Of a stretch of 64,000 nucleotides of DNA, positions 13,601-28,100 are shown one piece after another. The DNA comes from Serilophus lunatus (lineage: Eukaryota > Chordata > Aves > Passeriformes > Eurylaimidae): positions 1-64,000 of the forward strand of contig VXBA01001195.1 of NCBI GenBank assembly GCA_013399895.1, read 5' to 3'. Both the position numbers and the translations under genes were made by a program. Each line of letters starts with the position of its first letter. Position 1 is the stretch's first letter. The notes beneath the pieces are model-generated. The model saw only the letters and a program-made list of their open reading frames with translations, was not told the DNA's origin and searched no databases.

Positions 13601-16600
13601 CTCCAGTTCCAGAAGCTGGAACCCATGGAAGGGCCTAATGACCACAGCAATAACTTGGATCAAAGCCATTTGTCTGATTTTCTTTTAATGGCTTGGGTTT
13701 GCCTAGGAGGAAAGTATGTCAGATATGCAGTGTTTAAATACATACTCAAGAGTTGAACCTGCCTGGATAAAATTTGCAAAAGTATCAAAATGAGTTGGAC
13801 ACTGAAGAAATACCTGTCTTTCTAAATAATGAAAGATATGAATGTAATTCTTATTAAAAATCAATTAACTAGCTCCTAAGAGTCTAAAGTACCTTCAAGA
13901 ATGGGATTATAATCCTGAATCATTTGAGATTTTCAAAATATGACCTGAGAGATGTAAGGTTGGATGGCATGATGCCCATGGAATGATACCCACAATCAGA
14001 ATTTCTATGTGTGAGTGAATTACATAAAACCTTTCAGATCCTGCTCTGAATCCTTGTGTTGTGACTTCTTTCCACTGATAGGAGTTGTCTGAAGAAAGGA
14101 TCCCTATTTGCATGTAATGTTGTGTTAAAATTGCTATTTTGAGATGTGTTTTGAGATCAAGGGCACTGTCTCCCCAATTCAAGTGACTTCTCTAGGAAAG
14201 GAACCAAATTTTTCTTAGTTCTGCCAATAAGTGTATAAATAGAATGTCTGTCAAGCACTTGTACGAAAATGCTTAAAATCTAAGGGGTTTTAATGATAAA
14301 TTTGGAATGTTTGTCCAGCACAGTAGACATTGCTACTGAGGTCAGTGGTTTTTCAGAGGAATGCTGGAGAGCAAAGATTAAATACAGTGTGTGCTTTCCC
14401 AGTGGATTCAACACTGGCCTGTGCCCAGGGGGTCACTTCACTCCTTGTTCAGTCAGCCTTCTGTGCATCTACCTTTGGGGTAAGGAGGGCTGAGTCAGGA
14501 TGTTATCACACCTCAGGAGTTTTATTCATGTAATGCTCTGGATTCTTTAGATGTCCAGTGCTGCAAACTAAGTGCCAAGGTCTGGACACTTCCCCCCTGT
14601 TCCACAGTGCATGGAAATGACAAAAAGCTCCAGTGGTTCAGGCCCAGAGCAGCCCTGGGACTTTGCTCCAGATGTTTGACAGCACTGTAATCGAGTGTGG
14701 CAATCTGATTTCTCCTTTACCAGCATCAGGAAAGACAAATGCCATTGTCTGCTGCAAGTGTTTTTGGATCCCACCCCAGCAGCATTCAGAAGGGTTAGTT
14801 ATTCCATTGTTCATCAGTTTTGGAATAAACAATGAGAAGAATAATAATTGTGGTTACATCAATGTGACAGGAGACGAATGTAGCCTGGTTTGCAAAATCA
14901 GCCTCAAATCTGACTTATGGTAGCAAGATTTTCTGGTGTAATTATGTACCATGAAAACCAAGTTTCAGTAGGGATGTTATAGAACCAGTGCACATTAATG
15001 GCAAGTTTGTTTGGCTGTCATGAAGGGAATTTTATGAAACCATTTAGATTTAGATTCTAGGCTGCAACTCTGCAATAAACCTGTGTACTCTGCTGCCTCC
15101 TTATAGGCACAGATCTCAGCCACATACTTTAGGGTGAAGGCTGCAGTCCCTCCAGTAAATGTTGAGCTCATCAGGTACTGAATTTTTTAAGTTGTGCTAA
15201 TACAAAAACAAATCAACTCTGGTTCCTGCAACTGGAAGATCAAACGGCTCTCTTGTCCTTCCAAGTAAAACGAATGGAGTATTTACAACTAAAAGGTCAT
15301 GGTCACCTAAGGTATCCACAACCCCAAACATGATCTCAGACACTGGAATTACTAACTATTGATAGTTTGTCTGTAATTGTGTTTATTTTCTGTAGCGGCT
15401 AATAATTTACTTGAGCAGTGAGCAGCAGGTCCTGCCCCACTGGGGAGGTGTGGAGCCCTGTCCAGGCTGTCAGGGCCCTGTGTGCCCACGAGGAGCTGAG
15501 GCAAATGTCTGGGACAGTTTCTGCAGACACACAACCAGGAGAAAGTGGGTGTGTCCTACCCAACTGCTCATCCCCAGTTAGAACATCACAAACTTCAAGG
15601 AAACACAAACTCTTCACTGTAGCAACAGTCCACCAAGTTCAGTTGAACCTCTTGGAGGTACTGACCCCAAAACATGGCTACTAAATTAAAGCACAAAACA
15701 CAAGCAGAAATATTGTGCAAGAAATCAGTGAGTCATGTTTTCCTCATAAAATTGTTGAAACCATTGTGCCCAGAAACAATTAAAGATGTGAGCAGGGCTG
15801 GAAAAGTTTAGCCCTAAACACAAACAGACACCAGTTTTTTGTTTGTAGAGGATGAAGGTCATTTGGCTTGAGGAATATCCTAAAACTAACAGAGACAGAG
15901 CAGAACATGCAGTTGGTGTGTCCTCACAGCCCAGTGTTTGGCCCTACATGGCTGGGCACTTGGTAAGACCAGAGATTAAGTACCAATAGTCTGTTAGGGC
16001 AAGTCTTGGAAACTGGGCAAACAAATCTACTCCTGTAATTTGAAAAAAAATATTTTTTGATTTATGTTGCAGCAGGTTGGTGTTTCAGTTGCCCCTGGCA
16101 AGAGGCTCCTTCATTTGGGCCTGGCATTTTTGTGCTCTCCATATGCCAGGCCCTGGCTAGTGCCTGTCTTTGCATTCTGTGCTTCTGGGGAAGAGTAAAA
16201 GAGAGGGAGTTCTCTGCTCCCCAGGACACAATCCCTGTATTTATGAGATTTGGAGACAGTGGCCTGCACAGCAGAGGTTACAGCTTGGAGACACATTTGA
16301 ACTGAGCTTTGTCAAGGGTCCTTATCTGTTTTATTTCTACCCTAAAGAGGAGTAAAATCTGAGTTGTGTCCAGATGCTTTTTCTCAGGGGCACTTGTAAT
16401 GTAGCTCAGCACTTCCATACAGACACTCCAGCCAGCAAACCCCTCTGTTTAAACAACTGCATTTTTAAGTCTTTCTTACAAATAAAATGTTGTCTTGACA
16501 TCCAGCTTATGGTCTTCTGCTCAGAAGTGTGAAATGAGCCATGAGATGTCTGGGTTGCAACAAAAAATACGTGTATAGGTGTGTACCAAGAGGTGTTTGG

Positions 16601-19067
16601 CTTTGCTGGCATTATTTTGAAGTAAGAAAGAGAACCCCTTTAATGGGGCTTTCCTGATGTTGTTTGAATTCCCTTCATTCTTTGGGAACTGGGAAAATGT
16701 GCTTGTGAGCTGCTTTAGGGAGTAGCTGTGTGTCAGAGCAGAACATGACACGGTCAGTGGCCTCGGAGACTGAGCTCTGTGCAGCCACCAAAAGCAAATG
16801 ACCCCCGAGGCTTGAAATGCTTTTGGCCATGTCCAAGTGAGGCCTCTCTCACTCCCACTGCTCTCCAACAGAGCATCTCCTTAACTCCAGGACTATGTTT
16901 GGTTTGTAAACACTGGTGGGGCAGCAGAATCAGCTCTAGGCAATTTGAGCATTTTCTTTCTTTCACCAGTTGAGTTTTGGGGGTCTGCACATTTCCAACA
17001 CAATCCTTCACTTCAGGAATCTTATCATTTCCCACTCTCTGTTCCCTGCCAGGGGTCTGCCTGGTTTAGTTGTTCCATGTCTATGTGCTCCAAAGGCTTC
17101 AGTCTCACACTGTGCAAGGCTTTAGGCTCCTAGAAAGTTGGACAAGCTGTTTCTACACTTTCTTCCACCCCTTTACCCATAAACTAATTTTTCCAGGTTA
17201 AAGAGCTGAAAAATAGGTCCTGGGAATCTGGCTTAGCCTTGATGAGGGATGTGGTCAATAACCACGAGGCTATTCCTTTTATTTCTTCCTTTAACAGCTT
17301 GTTATGCAATTACATATTTTACTAAGTTGCATGTTTTTTCAGGCTAATGATCCTTTTGATGGGGTGACAGTTCACAGACTTACAAACATCTGAAAACTAG
17401 AGGAAAGAATGGAAAATATTTTGAAACTTCAGCTGTGACATGATGCAAGTACAAGGTCTGATTAAGGGTGTTGAGGATCTTTTCAAAGGAGGAAAATGTA
17501 AGTGCTTTACAGTTTGATTAAAAGGTGATTAAGATGCACCTACATTTTCCATGTGACAGATTTCCAGGGATACTGCTCAGGCTGTGGAATCACGTGGACT
17601 TTGATGCTCTCAGGTATGAGATACCAACCATGCTCAACACCTCTGTGACAAACTAGGGATTGCAGAGCAGGCAGCTGCTCTGCTCAAACGTATCATTTTC
17701 ACATCTTGTTCTAAAATGTTCTGCCTGTTTTCCCCAGGTGTCTTCCTGAGCTTGGCACAGGCTGTAGAACAGACAAAGAAATGGGAGTCAGATCTCAGAC
17801 AGGGAATTGAATTGAGCAGCTTCTCCTGCAATAGTCAGTGCCATTGGAGGATCTCAGCTTCTGGAAATCCAGCCCAACTGTTCTTGCCTTGGTAGCTGAT
17901 GATCCCTAACGTGCAGTCCCTGGCAGTAATTGCCTGTACTTGTAGATTAGCCCAGAATTCTAAAATACTCTCCAATCCCATTCCTCTTGGGAAGTACTTT
18001 GAACCATTCAGTTCTTACAGGCAGGACGAGCAGGGAGGAGGCTGCTCTCCAAGCTCCTGGCTGAGCAGGGAAAGAGCCTCCTCCTGCCATTTCTGAGCTC
18101 CTGGTGTGACTAATGCTGGCCCTGCTCGAGGGGTAATGCCAAGCACAGGCTCGGCTGCAGATGTTCCCTCCAGCATTCACTGATGGATTAAGAGCTTCCT
18201 GTTCTCCAGAGCATGTTCTGCAATGTGGGACAAATGTCTGCATGGATGTGGAGAGCTCTTCTCCCTACAAATACATACTGCAGCTTTTTGTTTTACTCAC
18301 TTTTACTCAGTTGTGGTGTTTACATTACACCAGCTTGAGGGGGGAAGGAAGGGAATTTTTCTGTATAGGAACTGTCTGGGTGATTTTCTACAGCTGCTTT
18401 GAAGGATATGTCTGTTACTTATATTGTGACTTGGATCCTATAGACATATGGCAGAGAGCACAATTCTCCAGAAAGCAAACGAGTTTGACTGATGGAAAAC
18501 AAGAGAGCAATCCAAGGGAAACTCTGCCAGAGGAGGAGCGTGAACCTGAAATTTACTGCTCAAACCAGACTTCTGCCTTGGGCTGAAGCACCACCCTCAG
18601 CCCCTTCTACCATTGACTGCAGCGTGGCTCTGCACAGATGCAAGGAGCTGCTTTTTGGAGCTGGCTAAGTCTGGAGCTTAAGGATTGTTCTGGCATCCAT
18701 ACTCAGTTGGAAAGACACTGGTTGGCCTGGACTCCTGAAGCAGTGGGACAGTTACAGGGTTTTTAAAAAATCAGAAATGTAGAGAGCCTGTGAATTGAGG
18801 CTGTTCTGGTTTTTGCATTGTGAGTTTGTAAAATCAATCAGAAATTGAAGAGGGCATGAGAGATTTCATTTTAGACTACTCAGTCTGTTATTAATTGTAC
18901 TGTGGATGGCAACAGAGGAAACGTGAATTGCAGACAAGTCCTTTTCTTCAGTTTATTCTGCTGCCTGTTGTTTTGACTTCCCACTTCATGCAGCTCACCA
19001 CTTGCAGCAGCACAAGCCTGAACTGCCAAGAAGGCTTTGACTCTTCTGTTTTTCTGTTTTATTTCAG
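7641..19067. other. Non-coding DNA upstream of the first RIPOR3 coding exon
   Basis: No exon of a known protein, structural RNA or clear mobile element is visible in these 11 kb. The longest open frames (177 codons at 12497-13030, + strand; 139 codons at 8795-9214, - strand) match nothing I know and lack convincing splice context. There is no CpG island, so the RIPOR3 promoter is either CpG-poor or left of the window. By human synteny the next gene leftward would be PARD6B, but nothing of it is seen here. Confidence 0.6.
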
Positions 19068-19196
19068 AAGCCAACAGACTTCCTGACTGGGAACCATGTC
19101 GGTCAAACTCACCTTTGTCTCCCCTGGTGATGGGGGTGGGATCAGCAGGAGTTGCTCCTTCACTGGGTTCAGCACAGTGCAAAGCAGAAAACTGGC
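19068..19196 (+). CDS. RIPOR3: RIPOR3 first coding exon (residues 1-34, start codon)
   Basis: The acceptor TTTTATTTCAG precedes 28 untranslated bases and then ATG at 19096. An in-frame TGA lies at 19084-19086, four codons upstream of the ATG, so translation cannot start earlier in this exon. The context AACCATGT has A at -3. The protein opens MSVKLTFVSPGDGGG and contains SCSFTGFSTVQSRKLA, matching the human N-terminus in pattern. The donor is GTAAGT, phase 2. Because an acceptor precedes the exon, at least one non-coding exon must lie upstream. Confidence 0.93.
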
Positions 19197-22100
19197 GTAA
19201 GTAGCTCCAGAAGTAAAGCCCCTCAGCCTCTGGGCAATGGAATGGGAGTGCAGTTTTTCACTAAGGCAAATACTGAGTGTTATCCTTTCACTGGTAAATA
19301 GCTGTACTTCACACCAGACTGTTCTACTGTTCTACACAGTGCCCTGGGATACAGATCAGGCTCTTAATAGTGTCCATTTCTTCTGCAAAAATGAAGGGCT
19401 GCAACCCTTCCTGCAAAGAGCCAAACAGAACTGATGTGTTCTGACTAAAACCTTCTCAGTAGTTATGGTAGTTAAAAATCTAGAGCTTTAAAAAGATGGA
19501 GATGCTAATGATGTATCCTGGCAAAATATGTAACTGGACCCAAGTCAAACCCTGCTGGAGTTCCTGAAGCAGAGCAGCACGACATGAGAGGAAGGGCTGT
19601 GCTCTGGCAGTGCCACCACGGAGAGGGAGGGAGGAATGCAACAGGCCAGGAGGCCACTGCAAAGTCAGGAACAGTCCTTGGTCCAGCCAAGGCTGAGCCA
19701 GGTCTTCACTGGGGCTCTGGGACTGTTAAACCATCCTGCATGGTTTTCTCATTTTGCTATTCCCAAACTGCTGGGCACCGTTGCTCTGTGCAGGTAACTG
19801 CAGCTTTTCCACTAGAAATGCTTTTGTGCTGTGAAATCTGTCAAGTGCTTTTAGAAGATAGGATACACAAATGGGAGGTCAGTATGATCTCTGAGTGCCA
19901 GTGCATGCCAGAGTAACGGCAAAGTGAATTGTTTAGCAGTATGTGCCTCTAGGAGAATTGTCCTTAAAAGTATCCTGTTGTATATCAGGAAAATACCTAT
20001 CTCATGTCATGAAATATCTTTTCAAAGAACCATATGACTGAATTCAACTTTTAGTTGAACACAGCATGGTAAAGTATGAGCAAAAAATAGAATCCCAGCA
20101 TGATTATGATGCCATCAAGAAGTCTTCAATTTGAATAAAGTAATTTGTTGTGGAAACTGAAAATTAATACTACCCTTAGTGAAGACCAGACATGTAAAAT
20201 CACACCAATCACTAAGATCCAGAGAAAAACTCTGCCAAATTATAGAAAGAGTCTTGAGTTCAGGTGCAGAGTGGGAGTGCCAGTGGGGAAGGACCTACCA
20301 GGAGCAGTGTTGAACAGCACAGGCCACTGGGGTCCCCCTGCTCCAGACAGAAGAGTTCAGAGATCCCTCTAGGTTATCCTGTTACTTCTTGCTGCAAAGG
20401 GTTTCTAACCAAATGCCTCTCTTTATGCATTTTTAAGATGTTGCTTTTCATTGTTTAAGTGTTTAGACAGACAGCTTTGCTCAGGAAGATTTGTGTCCCA
20501 GACACTCAGTCACAGCCCAGTGACCAGGAGAGCCCTCCCCAGCACAAAGAGTTTTTTTGCTCACCCTTTCCTGACTTATCCCTCCCTCAGGCACTGCTGC
20601 AAAAGGCAGCAGGAGTTTGCAGGGGCCCTGTCAAGGTCTGTCCAAAGGATGACACACAAATCAGGTCCACATGGACATCCTGAAGCAGATGCTAAATATA
20701 CTTTTGCTTTTCTTCAGCAACTTCCCTTTGAGGCTCTCAGTCAGACACACGACTTCGTGTTTCCCCACAGTGATCTCCACAGGAAGGAAATATTATTACT
20801 GTTATCCAAAAAGTGGGAAATCTGATACTGAAATTATTAAGTTCACAAGGGAAAGAGACAACACAGCATCCAGCCTTTAGCTACTGGCCCTCCAGGCCCA
20901 CACCAGCCACTGGACTTTGTCTGAAGTGGATGAAAATGGGATTCTTCACATCAGTGCTCATATGGGCCATAACACCCAGTGGGAGATACTGAGGGAAAGG
21001 GGGAGTTGGAAACCCCAACCTGTCTGGAGGCAGCACTTACATGCTGTACTGACAACTGTAGGGAAATGATTTCCTCAATTTAGGGTCTGCAGTCCAAAAA
21101 TCTCCAGGGAAACTGCAAAGTCCTTTATTTTCCAAGATTAAGCAAAACTCAGGAGCAATTTGATATTTTTAATTTCAAAATATAGAATTATCTCTTTTAT
21201 ATAGTATCTTCCTAATTAGAGTTCTCTAAATCAAGGAAGTAGATGCTGTTTCTTCTTAGCATGAAAGAATTTTAAGTGATGAGCCTTCTAGGAGACTCTT
21301 TCAACTGCTGTTACAGGCTAGACTGCCCCTTCCAGTGTTATCCCTGTTGGAACTCTCTCACTTTGCATGGGATCCTCAAAGATTCATTTTCATAATAAAG
21401 TAATATTAATGTAGGTTTCTAGTTTAACATTCATGTTCCTTCTTACAGGTAACCTGAGCTCCAAATGATTTGCTTAATTAATACTTTACATTAAGCCATC
21501 ATAAAAAAACTAAGATTATCATTGGTGTGAAGAGATTAAATATCCACTAATGTTTGGCAACACCTACTTTATCTGATTTTTTGCAGAACATATGTAAAAA
21601 AATGGGGTTAAGTGGACATTTAGGACGAGGATAATTAAAGTAATTGCTCAAGGGTTTCTGTAGTGGAAGCAGAGACAGCTCTCAGGGCTCCTGGGTCTGG
21701 GTTTTGATCACCAAGATCAATAATCTCCTTAGGCCTCCAATCACATCCCTGGAATTTAACCAGCCAGTGGTTAAGTATTAAGCCTGTTGAAGTTGGTAAT
21801 TTCTCCAGGTGAGCTGAATTTAGGATAGAGATTATAGAGAAAGTAGAAAGTTTCTCTGAGAGGCACTGCTGGGCTTACCTTGGTAGATTGGGAAGATGCT
21901 TTAGTGTTATTTTAGAGGTTTTCCACTTACAGAGATTATTAACAAAACTATAAAAATTGCTAGGACTTAGAGGAGTATATAGACAGAGGTAAGCCAAGCA
22001 GAAATCATCTGCAGAGAGCTCCTTTACTGGTTTAAGTGACTAAAATGTATATCACAAATAATTCAGGGTGTTTTAGGTCGGCACAGAAAATCTTATGTGG

Positions 22101-25100
22101 GGGACTTCTGTTAGAAACAATATTTCATTTTGGTTTTGTAGTTGCTTTTGTATGTAATTAAGTCAGTCGTTAGTGCTGAAAAAACACCTTGATGATTCTA
22201 TCTTGTATGCAATCAGGGCTGGGTAGTTTGTTTTTCAGAGCTGTGGTGGGGCTCTGAGCCCTGGTTCAGTGGCTGGTGAGTGCAGGAGGAGGAATAGCTG
22301 TTTCCAAAGGTTTTCCTGTTGGCTTGAGCAGTGTGGAGTTTCTAATGTTACTTGTGAAAATATTCCTGGTGTGTCCAGAGCTTTGTTGCTTTGGGAAGAT
22401 GTCTGTGGGATTGGGCACACAACATGCAGCTCAGTGGGTTAAGCATCTCTCCTCTCCCAGATGATGGGCTTTGCATCTTCTCTGTATTTCTGTTCTCTTC
22501 CTACAGCAAATCTCTCAGCAGAAGCTCAGTGAGATCAAGGATGTCTCTGAAACCCCCCAAGGCTTATAATTCCCTGCAGAAGGGGGCACTCATCTGGGAT
22601 CCAAAGCCACTGCAGGTGAAGAAAATTTTTGAAGCTTTGAAGAAAGGACTTAAGTAAGGACTTCTTAAATATTGCAACTTGCCTTGCCTACTCGTGCTGC
22701 TTGAATCTGTGTATCACTGTGCTGTGTCTCCATCTGGATCTCTAGACACGTGTGCTGACTTTCCCAGACACTGGCCTGGGGCTTTGTTGTACAAGTTCCA
22801 TTCCCTCTGCTTGCAAGCCAAGTGCTCTGATGTTTTTGTTTGTCCCTAGTTTTCTACAGTCTAAAGAGTCAGTGGCAGGTAGAACTGTGTGTGGAGATGG
22901 GCCTTCTGGGGAGCAGCTGGGCTGCCCTGAGCAAGGGAGGCTTTGGGAGCACGCAGGGTAGGGATGGACAGATTGGCAGAAAGGAAAGTTTCTGGAGAGG
23001 AAACTGAGTAGAGTTTGCTTTGACTCGAAAAGCTGAATTAAAACCGAGGGCAAGTGGAGGTGTGCCCTGCGAGGACACAGGGGGGAGGCTGGTTCATCAA
23101 CCGTGGCTGTTCTCCCTGTGCTAATTAGTGGACACTTCCAGAGGTAGCTATTCTAGGAGGGGTGGGGGTGCCAGGGTGGTTGGTTGGTTGGTTTCTTTTC
23201 CCCCTTTCATAGAATTGGACTCTGGAGTTCCCAAGTACTCTGTCACCTCTGGGTGTCTGGTAAGGGAAAGGTGTGAGCAGGTACCACTGAAAGCTTCAGC
23301 TGACTGGAGCTGGGGAAGCAGAGCTGGAGCACAGCTCCATCTCCCTGTGGTGATGTAGATAAGGTTCCCTTGGTTTAAATCCAGCATTATTTCAGAGCCT
23401 TTGTGGGGGGGGCAGCACAGGCAATGCAGCATCAGTGCAGACTCCGGGGGAAAGCCAAGACACCACTTGTGTCCATTGACTCTGCTGGCAGGTGTGGGGG
23501 ATTTGCAGCAGAGAGTGGAGATCAAAGAAGGGGCTGGGAACCTGAAATCAGGGCATTGTGGCTTTGGGGAAGTGTCACCTCAGGGAACACTGATATTTAA
23601 TGCTGAAATGGCATTACATTCTCTGCAGCCCTGGGTGAGCAGAGTCCAGCCCTGTGCTGGGCAGTGCTGCTTGCCTCCCTGAGTCCCCAGGCCTTGGCAT
23701 AAAAAACATCTTAAAGCATTACAGCTGATATTGGTGGGTCCATCTGTTATCACAGAACTTCACTTACACCCTGCAGTTCCTATCAGAGGATAAAATACCT
23801 TTTCTTAGCTGTGCAAACCCTGTAGCTCTTTCTGCTGGTATCATGTATGTTACTGCTGCCCTCAAAATTTTGCTACTGTATTAATTTGGGTCAGAGTTTG
23901 CTTTTTTAAGCAAAGAACATAAAATGCACTATAATAATACACTGTAAAGTCAGACGTGTCACATTTTCAGTCCAATAAAAGACTATGAAGTCTTAGCCCT
24001 AAAAATATCCACCAATGTCATATTAGAGGATTTAGATTTAAAAGGAACAATGAAACCAAATGTTTTTGCAGAGTTTAGAATTTATCTGAGCTTAGGGAGG
24101 AGAAACCATAAAGTGGCTTAGAATTTGTTCCCAGTTTTGCAGTGAATGCCACAGGATCAGCTTCCTGCCAAAACTGAGCAGCAGCTAATTGACTGAGTAA
24201 CCTACAGAAAACAAGTGTATCAAATAGCAATGCCAAGTCCAAATTTTAAGTAGATGCAGACAAAAGTCCACTTGGTGCTGGAGGGACTTGGATTTTTTAG
24301 TGCAGAGCATGTTTTACGTGCCTATTTCTTTATAGCTCTAGAAAATAACTCTTTATTCTGTTAACCGTCTGGGTACCATTCCATCGAGCTGGAAAGTCTA
24401 ACACAGTTAAATCTAAAAGTGATGGAGCTTTTCTAAGAGGTAAGTGAACACTTTTGTGCCACCAGCCTTGGCTGCTCCTGCACTGAGCTGTTAATGGGCA
24501 AGTGCTGAGGGCAGAGAGCTGAATGCTGGAGACATGGCGTGTCTGGGGAACTGGCTTTGGAGCACTGAGAAAATGAAATGCATCAAAGCAAATGTGAAGA
24601 AATGCAGCTGTCTAAAATGAAGTTACTTTGACTGATCAGAGACTGTGTCTAATAATGTATTTACTGGGTGACTCTTGCTCCCTTTTAAACATAAGAGGAA
24701 AAAGTTACCTAAGTCTGCTCTGTATTAAAAGCAAAGTTGGAAGAAGATGGTCTCAGCAGAAAAGGTTTAAGGCCCTGTGGAAACTCCTAAGGCACGACCC
24801 ATGCTGGAAGCAACTCTATAGAAGCCAACTGGCACCAAGTGCTTCACACCTTGCAAAATAGTTCTCCTTGTGCAAGAAGTAATGGTTACACTAAGGAATT
24901 GTCTCAGTGTGGTATTGAGCTGCTTGCTGAAGCACTGGATGGGGTCTGCCCTTCCTGGTCTGTGCAGTGTCTCCGAGCTGAGTTTTGCAGTGCAAGGGTT
25001 CCAAGTTTGCAGTTCTTTGACTTTGTAAGATGCAGTTGGTTCTTCCTCCTCAGTAACTGTAGAAGAGACTTTCTCCACAAATGAACTGACAGGAAAGGTT

Positions 25101-28100
25101 CAGAGAGGAACAGTTAAAGAAATCTGAAAAGATCCGAGTTGGTTTATGTGTTAGAACTTGCTGTTCTCCTAATCCCTCTTTTCCTCTTGCCCTTAATAGT
25201 ATTCCCAGCTCTGCTGAATTGTTTTGTTTTGCCTCAAGTTCCAGAAAAAAAGCCCATCTTGCAATGGGATGGTTTGTTTTAGAGGAAGGGAAGGCACAAT
25301 GACTGAGTGCAGTGTGTGCACATGTACCTGTGTGCTCTGTGTACACTCGTGCAGCAGTGCTGGCCTTGAATTGCACTGCAGCATTCCACAACCTGGCACA
25401 GGAAAGAGGAGTCAGGAGGCTTGCTAATGTAGAGCACCTTTCATTTTGGGGGACAGTAGCCATCTTCTGGCCCTTGGGGGGTGCAGATGCTCCTCTATGC
25501 ATCTTGTCTATGGAAGCCACCCTTTCTCATCTCTTGGCCTGTGTCCCTGTAGCCATTCACATCTTGAGAGAGGAAAACAAGGGCAAGCTTGTAGAGAAGG
25601 AAGTTGCTTTGTAACATTCTGCTGAAAACACCTCCTCAAAGAACTTGTAATGAATGTGCCAGAGGAATCTAACAGAGGGTTTTCTTTCTCTCCAGTGAAT
25701 ACTTGGAAGCACATCAGGCCGAGTTGGATTATCTCTCTGGTCGACACAAAGATACAAAAAGAAACTCCAGATTGGTAAGATATTTTTAATGTTAAATACT
25801 TAAAAGTCACAGAAGTAGATGGTGACTCCCACCTGGGGGTTTTCCAGTTAAAACACTGAGGTAGGATCCAGCAAGGCATCATGATCAGCAGTTTCCCAAG
25901 CAAGGTAACCCACCCTACATGTGAGAACTGAACTGGAGAGTTCTCATTTTCAATATCCAGCAGTGTTCTTCAGGTTGTGTTTCTTTACTGGGATGGTATA
26001 TCCTTGGCTGCTCAGTGGTCAGTGTTTGTAATCTTAATTTAAGATAGTGAGTCCTGCAGTACCTATGAAAGTATCATTAATATGGACAAATATATGTGCT
26101 CTCCTCTTCAGCCTCTGCTGTTTCTCTTTCAGGCTTTCTACTACGACCTGGACAAGGTGAGGCTGTTGGGGATGAGATGAAATGTTGCAAATAGAGGAAA
26201 ATGGATGACGTGTCTGCTGTGCTGCTTAGGCACGTTTAGGAAATAATTTCTCAAGTCCCCTTCTGTCTCTCTCTCCCCTTTTCAAAAGCAAATCCGCTCT
26301 GTGGAGAGATACATCAGGAAGCTGGAGTTTCACATAAGCAAGGTAAGGAGGGTTAACCCTTGTCCCTGTAACCTCACACTGCTTTGTAGGTGACCTATCT
26401 AAATGGAAACCCCTTTGATTATAATTCATCTGAAGGGGAATAGTGATGGGGACTTTCTGAAAGCTGCAGCCACTCTTTCTACAGGAGGGGATTTTTATTT
26501 ATTTATTTTCCTGAATGGTTCTATTCAGACTGAATGTTGGGTACAACCCAACCTGAGTTTTCCTGTGAAACCAGTTTGCACACTCTGCCAGTTTATTCAG
26601 AAAATGCTGCCCTGGGAAGACTGACATATTCTCCCCCCCTTCCCAGGGGGGGCCAAAAGGGCAGTTTGTGGAGTCTGTGCCTGCTGTGTGCCAGCTGCTT
26701 CCCAAGGGCTGGAGCCTCCCCTCTGGCACAGCCAGTGTCTGGGGGTCTTAGTCTGTATTGAGGGAATTGGTTTCCTGCTCTGCAAGTAAATTTTTGGTGA
26801 GCCAAGCGTTACTCTACTCCTTGTCTTCCACCTTGATAATGGCAGAGTTAATTGTATTCCTAAAAAAAAGCCCAGGGAACTGAGAAACAAACTCGGTGTG
26901 TAGAATACAGGAGTTGCAACATTCTGCAGTGCTCTGGCAGAGGGATTTGGTTGGGGTTTTTTGCCAGGAAAGGATGCTGGTGTTCTTTTCCAAAACTTCT
27001 TAAAACTATGCCAGGATAATTCTGGTTCCTTCTTTCCCCATCTTTCAAATGCTAAAGGTAGAAGAACTCTATGAAGCTTATTGCATCCAGTGCAGGCTGC
27101 GAGATGGGGCCACCAACATGAGACATGCCTTTTCCCTGTCCCCTTCCACCAAAGCCTCCAGGGAGAGTCTTGTGGAGCTTTGCAAGAACTTCCAGGAGTG
27201 CACAGAGGTAGGAAAAACCACACACCCGTAATGAAGAACTGGCTTCCTTAGCAAAAAAATGTACTAGGACTTGCTGCTGGCTATTTTTTGTAAATGGTGT
27301 GGGTTAAAAACTTTAATGTGTGTATAAAATATAGAATATGAAAAATCTTTAGTACTGGGGTCCATAGTCCATGGGAAATATGGGATGAGAGTTGAAGAAG
27401 GAGTAAGCTTTGCTCTTTTTACAAAACAAACAATAAAAGGTGACTGACAGTGATCAGCTCAAGCAGTTCCACTCTTCTGTGGAAGATTTTCTGTCTTACA
27501 AGTAATGTGAATGGCCCCTGTATCTGCCTCCACTGGTGAAGATGTTGTGTGACCTTTAAGGAAAAAAAAAAAAGAGAGCCAAAGTCCTCTAAAGACAATG
27601 GCATGTGTGGGAAGGTGCATTGCAGCCCTGGTGACTGTGCAGCCTTTCTTGTAGGACATGTGCTTTATAGAGGGAGCCTTGGAGGTCCATTTGGGAGAGT
27701 TCCACGTGAAGATGAAAGGTGGGTTCTTTACTTGTTTCCTTCAAGATTCATCAATTGATATTGGATTTTTGTGTAGCAATCTGATCCACTGAGAGTCCAA
27801 TTTTCAGTGCCACTGGCTTGCTGGATGATACCTTGAACCGAATTGTGTCAGACTTCTGTTTGTGTCAGTGCTCTAAAACAGCTGCAATGGTGTTTTATAT
27901 CTGAATACAAAAGCTGACAAGCTTTCTTTCCTCAGCTCAATTAAATCTTGTCCTTTTAAGAGTGTGTTGGGCTCATGTAGCTTCTGCAAAGAGTTGGTGG
28001 AGGAGTGTTGGTCAATCACTTGATTTATTGCAAGCTGGGGCTTTGGGGGGCTTTGTAAAAACTCTACAACTCTTAGGAGTTTTCCTTCTCTTTTCAGGGT

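Noticed and set aside
18161..18586. 141-codon + strand frame just before the first RIPOR3 coding exon
   Set aside because: It has no similarity to RIPOR proteins. The known RIPOR3 start at 19096 is preceded by an in-frame stop and a splice acceptor, so this is not an N-terminal extension.
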